From contig CANGUG010000002.1 in the NCBI GenBank assembly GCA_947457075.1, positions 1 through 64,000 of the forward strand: a DNA stretch of 64,000 nucleotides, given 5' to 3'. A model generated the notes under the pieces. It was not told the DNA's origin, did not search any database, and was given only the letters and a program-made list of their open reading frames with translations. This document shows positions 1 through 7,220 of the stretch, in pieces. Positions within the stretch are counted from its first letter, which is position 1. Each line of letters opens with the position of its first letter. Made by a program: the position numbers and the translations under genes. Source of the stretch: Bacteroidota bacterium. GTDB taxonomy: Bacteria; Bacteroidota; Bacteroidia; Chitinophagales; Chitinophagaceae.

Positions 1-139
1 GAAAAAATCATAAGAGGAATTATAGAGACTAATTATATTTTATTAATTAAGAACTAAACTAAATCGATGCACCCGTTTATGGGGTGCCTCGAAAAAATCA
101 TAAGAGGAATTATAGAGACTAATTATATTTTATTAATTA
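1..139. repeat. 49-bp direct repeat, period 90 bp
   Basis: Bases 1-49 are identical to bases 91-139. The 41 bp between them contain a small hairpin (GCACCC at 69-74 pairing with GGGTGC at 82-87). This looks like one and a half copies of a 90-bp unit that may continue to the left of the window. The second copy holds the stop codon of the neighbouring minus-strand gene and the left arm of its terminator hairpin. The first copy has the left arm without the right arm. Confidence 0.9.
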
Positions 140-148
140 GTCTCTATA
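111..148 (-). terminator. AT-rich hairpin over the stop codon of the AbgB-like gene
   Basis: A perfect 15-bp inverted repeat pairs 111-125 with 134-148 around an 8-nt loop. It includes the TAA stop of the minus-strand gene at 137-139. It is a plausible transcription end for the gmk-SDR-amidohydrolase run, although the stem is poor in GC. Confidence 0.5.
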
Positions 149-1600
149 ATTTAGTGCGGGTTTAATATCGCCTAATAATGCTTTGTATTTATAATCACCA
201 ATACTGGCTTTAAATTCTTCGTTTGCTTTTTGAATTAACAGGGGATTGGTCATTAAATCAATCGCAGTCATGGCCATTGTTTTACTCGCCACCAACATTC
301 CTTTTGTGCCAATTTCGGTACCTCCACTTGCAATAGCCTGCCAGCTATGTGCCGGGGTTCCTGGAACCCAAGTGGCACCACGTAAGCCAACCGTTGGCTT
401 TGTATAACTAACGTCACCTACATCGGTGGATCCGGTGTTGCCTTCCGAAATAAAACTCAATGGTTTAACGGTAGCTGCGGTTTCCACTGCTACAGGGGCA
501 CCAATAAAAGTGGGTTGTAATTTTTTAGCAAAAGCTATTTCTTCTTCTGTATAAGTAACGCCACCTACTTTTTCTAAGTTAGCTTGCATTACTTCGGCAA
601 GGGTACGATTAATTAATAAATCATGAGTTCCACCAATGATATCATATTTCATAGTTGTACCTGTTCCTAATGCAGCCCCTTCAGCAGCTTTCACTACTCT
701 GTCAAATATCTCCACTACGTCCTTACGCTTTGGATGACGAACATAATAATATACTTCCGCAAAATCAGGAATAACATTGGGTGCTTTTCCTCCATTGGTA
801 ATCACATAATGTATTCTTGTTTCCTGAGGAATATGTTCACGCATCATATTCACCATATTGTCCATGGCTTCCACTGCATCTAAAGCAGAACGACCTTGTT
901 CAGGCGCAGCTGCCGCATGTGCCGAAATACCATAAAATTTAAACTTAGCCGACTTGTTGGCTAGTGCACTTGTGGTTGACACCGCATTTACATCATCGGG
1001 ATGCCAATGAATCACCGCATCTAAATCATTAAATAAACCAGCACGCACTAAAAATACTTTACCACTTCCACCTTCTTCGGCAGGACAACCATATACTTTA
1101 ATGGTGCCTTTTAATTTACCCGTAGCGATTAATTCTTTAATGGCAATACCTGTGGACACGCTTGCTGTTCCAAATAAATGGTGACCGCATGCATGACCTG
1201 CATTTTTTCCAACAGCAGGTGATTTCTCAGCAACTGCATTTTGGGTAATACCTGGTAACGCATCGTATTCCGCTAAAATGCCAATAGTAGGTGAACCTGA
1301 TCCATAAGTTGCTACAAATGCAGTAGGAATTCCCGCTACGCCTGTTTCAACAGTAAAGCCTGCTTCTTTCAAATGTTGCACATGCAATGCAGCACTTTTA
1401 TTTTCCTTATAACCTACTTCAGCAAAATCCCAAATTTGCAAAGCTGTTTTTTTATCTGCCTCGTAACTTGCTGTTAAAGATTTAATAACCGTTTCTTTAT
1501 TGGCATTAATGGCAGCTGCATTTGCATCAAGCTTGCCCTTTTTTTGCGCGTTGCTGCTTAAAGTAGTCAACAATAATCCTGCTATTAAAAAATGTTTCAT
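137..1600 (-). CDS. M20-family amidohydrolase, AbgB-like (p-aminobenzoyl-glutamate hydrolase type)
   Basis: The 487-residue protein is a metal-dependent peptidase or amidohydrolase of the M20 family, closest in motif layout to AbgB, which cleaves p-aminobenzoyl-glutamate. Metal-site motifs are visible: AEYDALPG at residues 110-117 and HACGHH at 136-141, followed by the EEGG glutamates (about 175-178). A signal peptide (about residues 1-18, ending SNA before QKK) implies export, so the periplasmic substrate may be a peptide or N-acyl amino acid rather than a folate breakdown product. It is the last gene of a minus-strand run after gmk and an SDR, with a 31-bp gap. The M20 assignment is secure; the substrate is inferred. 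Confidence 0.9.
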   Translation of the reverse strand: MKHFLIAGLLLTTLSSNAQKKGKLDANAAAINANKETVIKSLTASYEADKKTALQIWDFAEVGYKENKSAALHVQHLKEAGFTVETGVAGIPTAFVATYGSGSPTIGILAEYDALPGITQNAVAEKSPAVGKNAGHACGHHLFGTASVSTGIAIKELIATGKLKGTIKVYGCPAEEGGSGKVFLVRAGLFNDLDAVIHWHPDDVNAVSTTSALANKSAKFKFYGISAHAAAAPEQGRSALDAVEAMDNMVNMMREHIPQETRIHYVITNGGKAPNVIPDFAEVYYYVRHPKRKDVVEIFDRVVKAAEGAALGTGTTMKYDIIGGTHDLLINRTLAEVMQANLEKVGGVTYTEEEIAFAKKLQPTFIGAPVAVETAATVKPLSFISEGNTGSTDVGDVSYTKPTVGLRGATWVPGTPAHSWQAIASGGTEIGTKGMLVASKTMAMTAIDLMTNPLLIQKANEEFKASIGDYKYKALLGDIKPALNYRD

Positions 1601-1631
1601 TGAAATTGATTGTGGTTTGAATAAAATAAAT

Positions 1632-2450
1632 TTATAAAAATAAGTCGGTGAAAAGTTCGGCTCCTGGTACTACCGAATAGCTTGACAAGTCGGTGATACC
1701 CTCTGCTGCCATTACTTCTTCGTCAATAAATGTTTTTCCTGTGTAGGCTAATTTTTCTTTTGACAAAATGTAAAACGCGGCGTCTGCAAGTATTGCTGGC
1801 GTACGACTCATTTTGGCCATCATTTCACCTCCTAACAAATTTCTTACTGCAGCGGTATCAATGGTTGTGCGCGGCCACAAAGCGTTGGAAGCAATTCCAT
1901 CGTCTTTGAATTCATGTGCCCAACCAATGGCCATCATACTCATATCGTATTTGGTTAGGGTATAAGCAATATGGGGCCCAATCCATTTAGGATCTAAGTT
2001 AATGGGAGGGGATAAAGTAAGAATATGTGCATGCGTTGATTTTTTTAAATATGGCAATGCATGTTGTACTACTAAAAAAGTACCGCGTACATTAATGCTA
2101 TGCATTAAATCAAATCGTTTGCTAGGAGTACCTTCGGTATCGGTTAATTGAATGGCCGATGCATTGTTAATGACAATATCAATGCCACCAAATTTATCAA
2201 CGGTTTGTTTTATAGCATTGGCAATTTGTGCTTCGTCTCTGATATCTACTTGCACGGCTAATGCTTTAACGCCCAGTTCTTCTACTTCGGCAGCAGCAGA
2301 AAAAATGGTCCCTCCAAGTCGGGGGTCTTCTTGTACCGACTTAGCGGCAATGACAATATTAGCACCAGCACCTGCTAGTTTTAAAGCAATGGCCTTTCCT
2401 ATACCTCTGCTTCCTCCGGTTATCAACACTGTTTTTCCTTGCAATGACAT
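1632..2450 (-). CDS. SDR-family NAD(P)-dependent oxidoreductase (HSDL2-like)
   Basis: A classical-size short-chain dehydrogenase of 272 residues. The cofactor motif TGGSRGIG lies at residues 11-18, the NNAS motif follows near residue 94, and the catalytic Tyr-x-x-x-Lys is seen as YTLTK. The sequence style resembles the hydroxysteroid-dehydrogenase-like protein 2 group, associated in other organisms with lipid or isoprenoid alcohol oxidation; the actual substrate cannot be read here. It sits between gmk (26-bp gap) and the M20 amidohydrolase (31-bp gap), all on the minus strand, so co-transcription is likely, though no shared pathway is obvious. Confidence 0.9.
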   Translation of the reverse strand: MSLQGKTVLITGGSRGIGKAIALKLAGAGANIVIAAKSVQEDPRLGGTIFSAAAEVEELGVKALAVQVDIRDEAQIANAIKQTVDKFGGIDIVINNASAIQLTDTEGTPSKRFDLMHSINVRGTFLVVQHALPYLKKSTHAHILTLSPPINLDPKWIGPHIAYTLTKYDMSMMAIGWAHEFKDDGIASNALWPRTTIDTAAVRNLLGGEMMAKMSRTPAILADAAFYILSKEKLAYTGKTFIDEEVMAAEGITDLSSYSVVPGAELFTDLFL

Positions 2451-2476
2451 AGCGATTGTTTTTATTTTTTAAATTA

Positions 2477-3070
2477 TTATTTCGTGAATTCGGGTCCTAA
2501 AAAATGAATGAGTAATTCAGCTGCTTCTTCACATGCAGTAGCTAAAACTTCGTTTTTAACAATCGCATTAAATTGATTGCTAAAACTTATTTCGTATGCT
2601 GCCTTGTCTATACGAGTTTGAATACTTTGAGCGGTTTCGGTTTGCCTATTCAACAAACGTTCTTTTAAAGTTTCAATGGAGGGAGGCATAATAAAAACGG
2701 AAAGACATTGATCTCCTAATTGCTGCTGAACATGAATGGCACCTTTTACATCAATATCCAATACAGGTACCTTCCCCAGGGCCCAAATGCGCGCCAGCTC
2801 CGACTTTAAAGTGCCATAATATACCCCTTCATACACTTGTTCGTATTCTAAAAAAGCATTGTCATATATAAGGCCTTCAAATTTTGCAAGGCTTAAAAAA
2901 TGGTATTCAACACCGTCTTGCTCTGCACCCCTGGGTGCACGTGTAGTAGCAGAAATTGAAAAAGCTAAACGCGGAAATCGTTTTAATAAATATTGGGTAA
3001 TGGTTGTTTTTCCAGCACCCGATGGAGCGGCCAAAATGATTACTTTTTCTAAACTAGTTGACATGCTCAA
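2477..3070 (-). CDS. gmk: guanylate kinase
   Basis: This 197-residue protein phosphorylates GMP to GDP with ATP, an essential cytoplasmic step of purine nucleotide supply. The P-loop APSGAGKTT is at residues 15-23. The GMP-binding stretch follows, with SATTRAPRGAEQDGVEYHF-type residues at about 40-57. Length matches the family norm of about 190-210 residues. It is the first gene of a three-gene minus-strand run and is divergent from the S10 carboxypeptidase gene, with only 61 bp between the two starts, so their promoters share that gap. Confidence 0.97.
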   Translation of the reverse strand: MSMSTSLEKVIILAAPSGAGKTTITQYLLKRFPRLAFSISATTRAPRGAEQDGVEYHFLSLAKFEGLIYDNAFLEYEQVYEGVYYGTLKSELARIWALGKVPVLDIDVKGAIHVQQQLGDQCLSVFIMPPSIETLKERLLNRQTETAQSIQTRIDKAAYEISFSNQFNAIVKNEVLATACEEAAELLIHFLGPEFTK

Positions 3071-3131
3071 ATTTAATTAAATTATGCCGTATATTTATCT
3101 ATCATAATACATACTATTTAAATTCAGCCAT

Positions 3132-4637
3132 ATGCAAAAAAAATTATGGGTTTCCTTATTGATGATTGTAAGTTTATACGCTCAAGCACAAAAAACGGAA
3201 GATAAAAATCCAAGTTTTAAAAGAGAACTTTCCTTAGAAACCAAAACTGAAGCCAAGGGCGAAGTGACCATTAAAGGGCAAAAAGTGCCTTATAAAGTAG
3301 TTTCAGGTACCATACCCGTTTGGGATGAGGAAGGAAAGGCGATAGCTGGCTTATTTTATGTTTACTATGAGCGTACCGATGTGACTAATAAGGACGAGCG
3401 TCCATTGGTGGTTTCATTCAATGGTGGACCAGGAACTGCCAGTGTTTGGATGCATTTAGGATATACAAGCCCTAAAAAATTAAAAATAGACGACGAAGGT
3501 TATCCGGTGCAACCTTATGGAATAGAGGACAATCCACAATCCATTATTGATGTTGCTGACATTGTGTTTGTGGATCCTGTGAATACAGGCTTCTCTCGTA
3601 TTTTAGACAAGTCGGTGCCTACTTCAAAATTCTTTGGTGTCAATGCCGATGTAAAATATTTAGCTGATTGGATTAATACTTTTGTAGGCAGAAATAAAAG
3701 ATGGGCTTCTCCTAAATTTTTAATTGGAGAAAGTTATGGAACTACCCGTGTTTCTGGTTTGTCCTTAGAATTACAAAACAGACATTGGATGTTTTTAAAT
3801 GGAGTCATTTTAGTGTCACCCACCGACTTAGGCATAAAGCGTGATGGTCCTGCTAGTGCAGCTTTGCGCGTACCTTATATGGCAGCTACTGCTTGGTACC
3901 ATAAAAAACTACCTGCTGATTTACAAAGTAAGGACCTGACAAAATTTTTACCCGAAGTGGAAACATTTACAGTGAATGAATTGTTGCCTGCAATTATGCA
4001 AGGAGGAGCTTTACCTGTTGACAAGAAAAAAGAAGTAGTAAAAAAATTAGCAAAATATATTGGACTTAGTGAAACTGCCGTAACGCAACAAAATTTAGAA
4101 ATTCCTTTTGACTTTTTTTGGAAAGAATTGTTGCGTGATCAGGGTAAAACAGTGGGCCGTTTAGATTCACGCTATATTGGTATTGATAAAAAAGATGCAG
4201 GCGTAGCGCCTGACTATAATGCGGAGTTAATAAGCTGGGAACACTCTTTTACGCCAGCCATTAATATTTATTTAAGAGATGTATTGGGTTATAAGACCGA
4301 TTTAAACTATTATATATTTGGCCCTACTAATCCCTGGGACAATACCAATAACCGTACAGGAGAAGACTTACGTTTAGCAATGATGGAAAATCCTTACCTC
4401 CATTTATTGGTTCAATCAGGTTATTATGATGGGGCTTGTGATTATTTCAATGCTAAATTTAATATGTGGCAAATGGATCCTGCTGGAAAAATTCAAGACC
4501 GAATGTTTTGGGAAGGCTACCGCAGTGGACATATGATGTACCTGCGCAAAGAAGATTTAGAAACGAGTAATGATCATTTAAGAGCGTTTATAAAAAAGAG
4601 TATTCCGAAATTTGGCACCCCAGCCAAATTTCAATAA
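3132..4637 (+). CDS. S10-family serine carboxypeptidase-like peptidase
   Basis: A 501-residue exported alpha/beta-hydrolase peptidase. Residues 1-20 form a signal peptide ending AQA-QK. The oxyanion motif FNGGPGTAS is at about 96-104 and the nucleophile motif GESYG at 199-203 (Ser201). The C-terminal SGHMMY near residue 470 carries the expected catalytic His. These are the hallmarks of S10 serine carboxypeptidases, which remove C-terminal residues from peptides; in Bacteroidota they are usually periplasmic. The last seven codons are part of a tandemly duplicated segment that continues downstream, which gives the impression that the gene end plus terminator were copied. Confidence 0.93.
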   Translation: MQKKLWVSLLMIVSLYAQAQKTEDKNPSFKRELSLETKTEAKGEVTIKGQKVPYKVVSGTIPVWDEEGKAIAGLFYVYYERTDVTNKDERPLVVSFNGGPGTASVWMHLGYTSPKKLKIDDEGYPVQPYGIEDNPQSIIDVADIVFVDPVNTGFSRILDKSVPTSKFFGVNADVKYLADWINTFVGRNKRWASPKFLIGESYGTTRVSGLSLELQNRHWMFLNGVILVSPTDLGIKRDGPASAALRVPYMAATAWYHKKLPADLQSKDLTKFLPEVETFTVNELLPAIMQGGALPVDKKKEVVKKLAKYIGLSETAVTQQNLEIPFDFFWKELLRDQGKTVGRLDSRYIGIDKKDAGVAPDYNAELISWEHSFTPAINIYLRDVLGYKTDLNYYIFGPTNPWDNTNNRTGEDLRLAMMENPYLHLLVQSGYYDGACDYFNAKFNMWQMDPAGKIQDRMFWEGYRSGHMMYLRKEDLETSNDHLRAFIKKSIPKFGTPAKFQ

Positions 4638-4644
4638 TTTTTTT

Positions 4645-4688
4645 TAAATGGAGAAATCATAACTTTTCAATTTAGGATTTCTCCATTT
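4645..4688 (+). terminator. terminator hairpin, tandem copy 1
   Basis: TAAATGGAGAAATC at 4645-4658 pairs perfectly with GATTTCTCCATTTA at 4675-4688 around a 16-nt loop. It lies just after the S10 peptidase stop codon. The T-run is on the 5' side as well, so it may act mainly in 3'-end stabilisation. Confidence 0.6.
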
Positions 4689-4727
4689 AATACTTGGCAC
4701 CCCTGCCAAATTTCAATAATTATTTTT

Positions 4728-4771
4728 TAAATAGAGAAATCATAACCTTTCAATTTAGGATTTCTCTATTT
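4728..4771 (+). terminator. terminator hairpin, tandem copy 2 with a compensatory base pair
   Basis: TAAATAGAGAAATC pairs with GATTTCTCTATTTA. Relative to copy 1, a G-to-A change in the left arm is matched by C-to-T in the right arm, so pairing is kept. The loop differs by one base. Confidence 0.6.
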
Positions 4772-4846
4772 AATACTTGGCACCCCTGCAAAGTTTTAAG
4801 TCGCTATTTAAAATTTAGCTCCTTAAAACTTTTCGATAATGATTTT

Positions 4847-4875
4847 AAAGGCCGCAGTAATGCGGCCTTTTTGTT
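4847..4875 (+). terminator. intrinsic terminator
   Basis: AAAGGCCGC (4847-4855) pairs with GCGGCCTTT (4862-4870) around a 6-nt loop and is followed by further T residues. This is the strongest hairpin in the 395-bp gap between the S10 peptidase and the next gene. The remainder of this gap (4876-5032) holds only a possible promoter. Confidence 0.85.
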
Positions 4876-4986
4876 TAATAATTTTTTTAAAAAGAGAAAG
4901 CTTAAATTGAAAAGTTCGGATTCCCTTATCAGGCTTTTATACACTTAGCTATCATTTTTTTGATTGCCTATTTCGTATTCAATTTT

Positions 4987-5017
4987 ATTGAAATATCAAA
5001 TAAGTAACTTATTTTAC
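4987..5017 (+). promoter_or_regulatory. candidate Bacteroidota-type promoter of the TerB/SPFH/HerA cluster
   Basis: ATTG at 4987-4990 is followed after 19 bp by TATTTTAC (5010-5017), resembling the -33 TTTG and -7 TAnnTTTG elements known from Bacteroidota. It is 16 bp before the first gene of the cluster. Confidence 0.4.
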
Positions 5018-5032
5018 ATGTAAATTAATTAT

Positions 5033-5728
5033 ATGAGCTCTGAAATAGATAATCTTATTGACATGGCCCTTGCTGATGGCGAGGTGACAGAGAAAGAAAG
5101 AGCAATTGTACTTCGAAAAGCAGAAGCACTAGGATTAGATAAAGATGAAGTTGAAATGATCCTTGATGGAAGAATTGCCCTCCAAAAAAAACAAGATAAC
5201 CTTAATCAACAAAAACCACTTTCTAATAAAGAGGGTGATTTAAAAAAATGTCCATCCTGTGGTTCTGGAGTCATTTCGTTTTCTACAAAATGTGAAGATT
5301 GTGGACATGAATTTAGAAACATCAGTTCTTCAAATACCATTCAAAAATTATTTACAATGTTAAATGATCTTGAGGGAAATAGAGATGATGATAAGCCTAA
5401 TTTAATGGACGGTTTGGGTAATATTTTTGGACAAGCTTTTGGAATGAAGGATAAAATTGAATCACAAAAAAAAGAGTTTATCGCAAATTTTCCAGTACCA
5501 AATACAAAAGAAGATATCATAGAGTTTCTGGCATTAGCATTGCCTAAAACAAAAAAAATGGGATTTTTTACTAGTGATGGTTTTACTCGAAAAGCACATA
5601 ATGAAATGGCTGCGATTTGGGAAGGCAAATGTCATCAAATTATAATGAAAGCTCGTTTCGCAATGAAAGAAGATAAATCAACATTAGCAGAAATAGAACA
5701 ATACGCAAAACAATTAGGAATAAAGTAG
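5033..5728 (+). CDS. TerB-like / zinc-ribbon protein
   Basis: A 231-residue cytoplasmic protein. Residues about 1-48 resemble the helical TerB (tellurite-resistance-type) metal-binding fold: an acidic ADGEVTEKER segment followed by a LGLDKDEVE helix. A zinc ribbon follows, with Cys73, Cys76, Cys87 and Cys90 (CPSC and CEDC). The remainder is a helical domain of unknown role. The gene starts the SPFH/HerA cluster and has a paralogue at the other end of it (10174-10857) with the same order of domains. Zinc binding is seen from the motif; TerB homology is by eye only. It probably acts as an adaptor or sensor for the neighbouring machine. Confidence 0.8.
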   Translation: MSSEIDNLIDMALADGEVTEKERAIVLRKAEALGLDKDEVEMILDGRIALQKKQDNLNQQKPLSNKEGDLKKCPSCGSGVISFSTKCEDCGHEFRNISSSNTIQKLFTMLNDLEGNRDDDKPNLMDGLGNIFGQAFGMKDKIESQKKEFIANFPVPNTKEDIIEFLALALPKTKKMGFFTSDGFTRKAHNEMAAIWEGKCHQIIMKARFAMKEDKSTLAEIEQYAKQLGIK

Positions 5729-5761
5729 TTATTAAAATATTTTAAAAATAAATTTTTTATT

Positions 5762-7207
5762 ATGGGATTATTTAGCAGATCTAAAGAAGGCGGTATGATG
5801 GATGTAATTCGTTGTGATGAACCAGAATATTTAATTTGGAAATGGAGGCCAGCAGGTAATGATGCAAACACAACCAAAAAAGAAAATTCAATTAGGTATG
5901 GTAGTAGTTTACGTGTTAAAGATGGAGAAGTTGCTGTTTTTGTTTACAGTCAAAAAGACGGACCTGTTCAGGATTATATAGTTGGTCCTTATGACGAAAC
6001 CATTAAAACTGCAAATTTCCCTGTACTTTCAAGTATTGTTGGTTTAGCATATGGGGGTGACACGCCATTTCAAGCAGAAGTCTATTTTATAAACTTAGCA
6101 GGAAATATTCAAATCAAATTTGGCATTCCTTATTTTGATGTGAGAGATTGGAATCCATCTTTAAAAATTAGCAGGCTAACTGCTCCTGTTGCAGTCAGGG
6201 GAACTTTAACCTTTAATATTACCGACTATAAGGCATTTATAAAATTAAATCGTTTAATCAACTTTGAGTTAGATACGTTTAAAAATCAGATGAAAGACGA
6301 TTTAACAAAAGAAATTAAAAAGATAGTTACAAATGTTCCCAATCAACTGCAGGTTCCACTTATTGCTATAAATGAGAAGCTAGCAGAAATCGAATCATAT
6401 ACTGTTCCTTTAGTAAAAAATAATATTGAATCTCTTTATGGTATAACTATAAAAAGCCTAGCAATAGCAGATGTTGAAATAGACAAAGATTCTGAAGATT
6501 ATAAAAAATTAGAAAAAGTAACGTCTCAACAAGATGAAAGATCATTAGATGCGCAATTTAATTCTAATCTTAAAATTTTAGAAGCACAAACGGATACCAC
6601 TATTCAAAATATGGCTGATATGCAAGCCATTAATGCAGTAAATATGGAGGAATCGTTAAGAATTCAACGAGAAGAAATGCAAAGAGCACAGCAATTGCAA
6701 ACAGAAACAAATTTCTTTGATACTCATAAGTTGAATATTCAAACAGACGCACAAAAAACAATTTTAACTTCTGCTGCAGACAGTTTAGGTGCAATGGGTA
6801 ATATGAATTTGGGTAGTGGAGGCGGTGGAATGAATCCTGCAGGCATGATGACTGGAATGATGATGGGAGGGGCAATGGGTGGTCAAATGGCCAATATGAT
6901 GAATAACATGGGAAATAATATGCAGCAAAATATGCAATCTGGTCCAGGGGCAATGCCTCCTAATACTGGTCAAGCTGGGGGTCCACCACCACCTCCACAA
7001 AGCGCTTTTCATATTTCAGTTAATGGACAACAAGCTGGACCATTTAATATGCAACAGTTACAGCAATTGGTTATGAATGGCCAATTAACACCGTCCACTT
7101 TTGTTTGGAAAACAGGAATGGCTGAATGGGCAGAGGCGAATAAATTAATTGAATTACAACAATTGTTTAATTCTGCTCCACCGCCACCACCACCACCGGT
7201 GGGTTAA
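5762..7207 (+). CDS. SPFH-domain protein with C-terminal GYF_2 module and polyproline tracts
   Basis: A 481-residue protein. Residues about 20-270 match the SPFH/YdjI-like group (cytoplasmic stomatin-like scaffolds sometimes labelled virion core protein). A helical, Gln-rich stretch reaches about 340, then a Met/Gly/Asn-rich flexible linker (about 345-405), a run of five prolines (408-412), a GYF_2 (DUF4339) module (about 417-470, with QQAGPF and WKTGMAEW), and seven prolines at 473-479. SPFH proteins assemble into membrane-associated rings or cages. No transmembrane helix is obvious, so recruitment to the membrane would be peripheral. It lies 33 bp after the TerB-like gene and 13 bp before the HerA-like ATPase gene, so it is surely one operon. 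Confidence 0.88.
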   Translation: MGLFSRSKEGGMMDVIRCDEPEYLIWKWRPAGNDANTTKKENSIRYGSSLRVKDGEVAVFVYSQKDGPVQDYIVGPYDETIKTANFPVLSSIVGLAYGGDTPFQAEVYFINLAGNIQIKFGIPYFDVRDWNPSLKISRLTAPVAVRGTLTFNITDYKAFIKLNRLINFELDTFKNQMKDDLTKEIKKIVTNVPNQLQVPLIAINEKLAEIESYTVPLVKNNIESLYGITIKSLAIADVEIDKDSEDYKKLEKVTSQQDERSLDAQFNSNLKILEAQTDTTIQNMADMQAINAVNMEESLRIQREEMQRAQQLQTETNFFDTHKLNIQTDAQKTILTSAADSLGAMGNMNLGSGGGGMNPAGMMTGMMMGGAMGGQMANMMNNMGNNMQQNMQSGPGAMPPNTGQAGGPPPPPQSAFHISVNGQQAGPFNMQQLQQLVMNGQLTPSTFVWKTGMAEWAEANKLIELQQLFNSAPPPPPPPVG

Positions 7208-7220
7208 TTTTTATTAGGTT

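Larger units (their letters stand above)
4612..4800 (+). repeat. tandem repeat of gene 3' end plus hairpin, about 83-bp period
   Basis: The segment starting TTGGCACCC occurs at about 4612, 4694 and 4777. The first two copies are nearly identical over their full length; the third is cut off after the GGCACCCCTGC box. Copy 1 overlaps the final codons (GTPAKFQ) of the S10 peptidase gene, and copy 2 would encode the same seven residues and stop. Each full copy carries a 14-bp hairpin. Confidence 0.9.

Noticed and set aside
4694-4948. Plus-strand open frame of 84 codons after the S10 peptidase gene
   Set aside because: It lies over the tandem repeat and the strong terminator; the translation is low-complexity and frame continuity is explained by the repeat.
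6630-7012. Minus-strand frames rich in His, Tyr and Ser opposite the SPFH gene
   Set aside because: They are antisense readings of the Met/Gly/Asn/Pro-rich linker; composition follows from the codons of the real gene.
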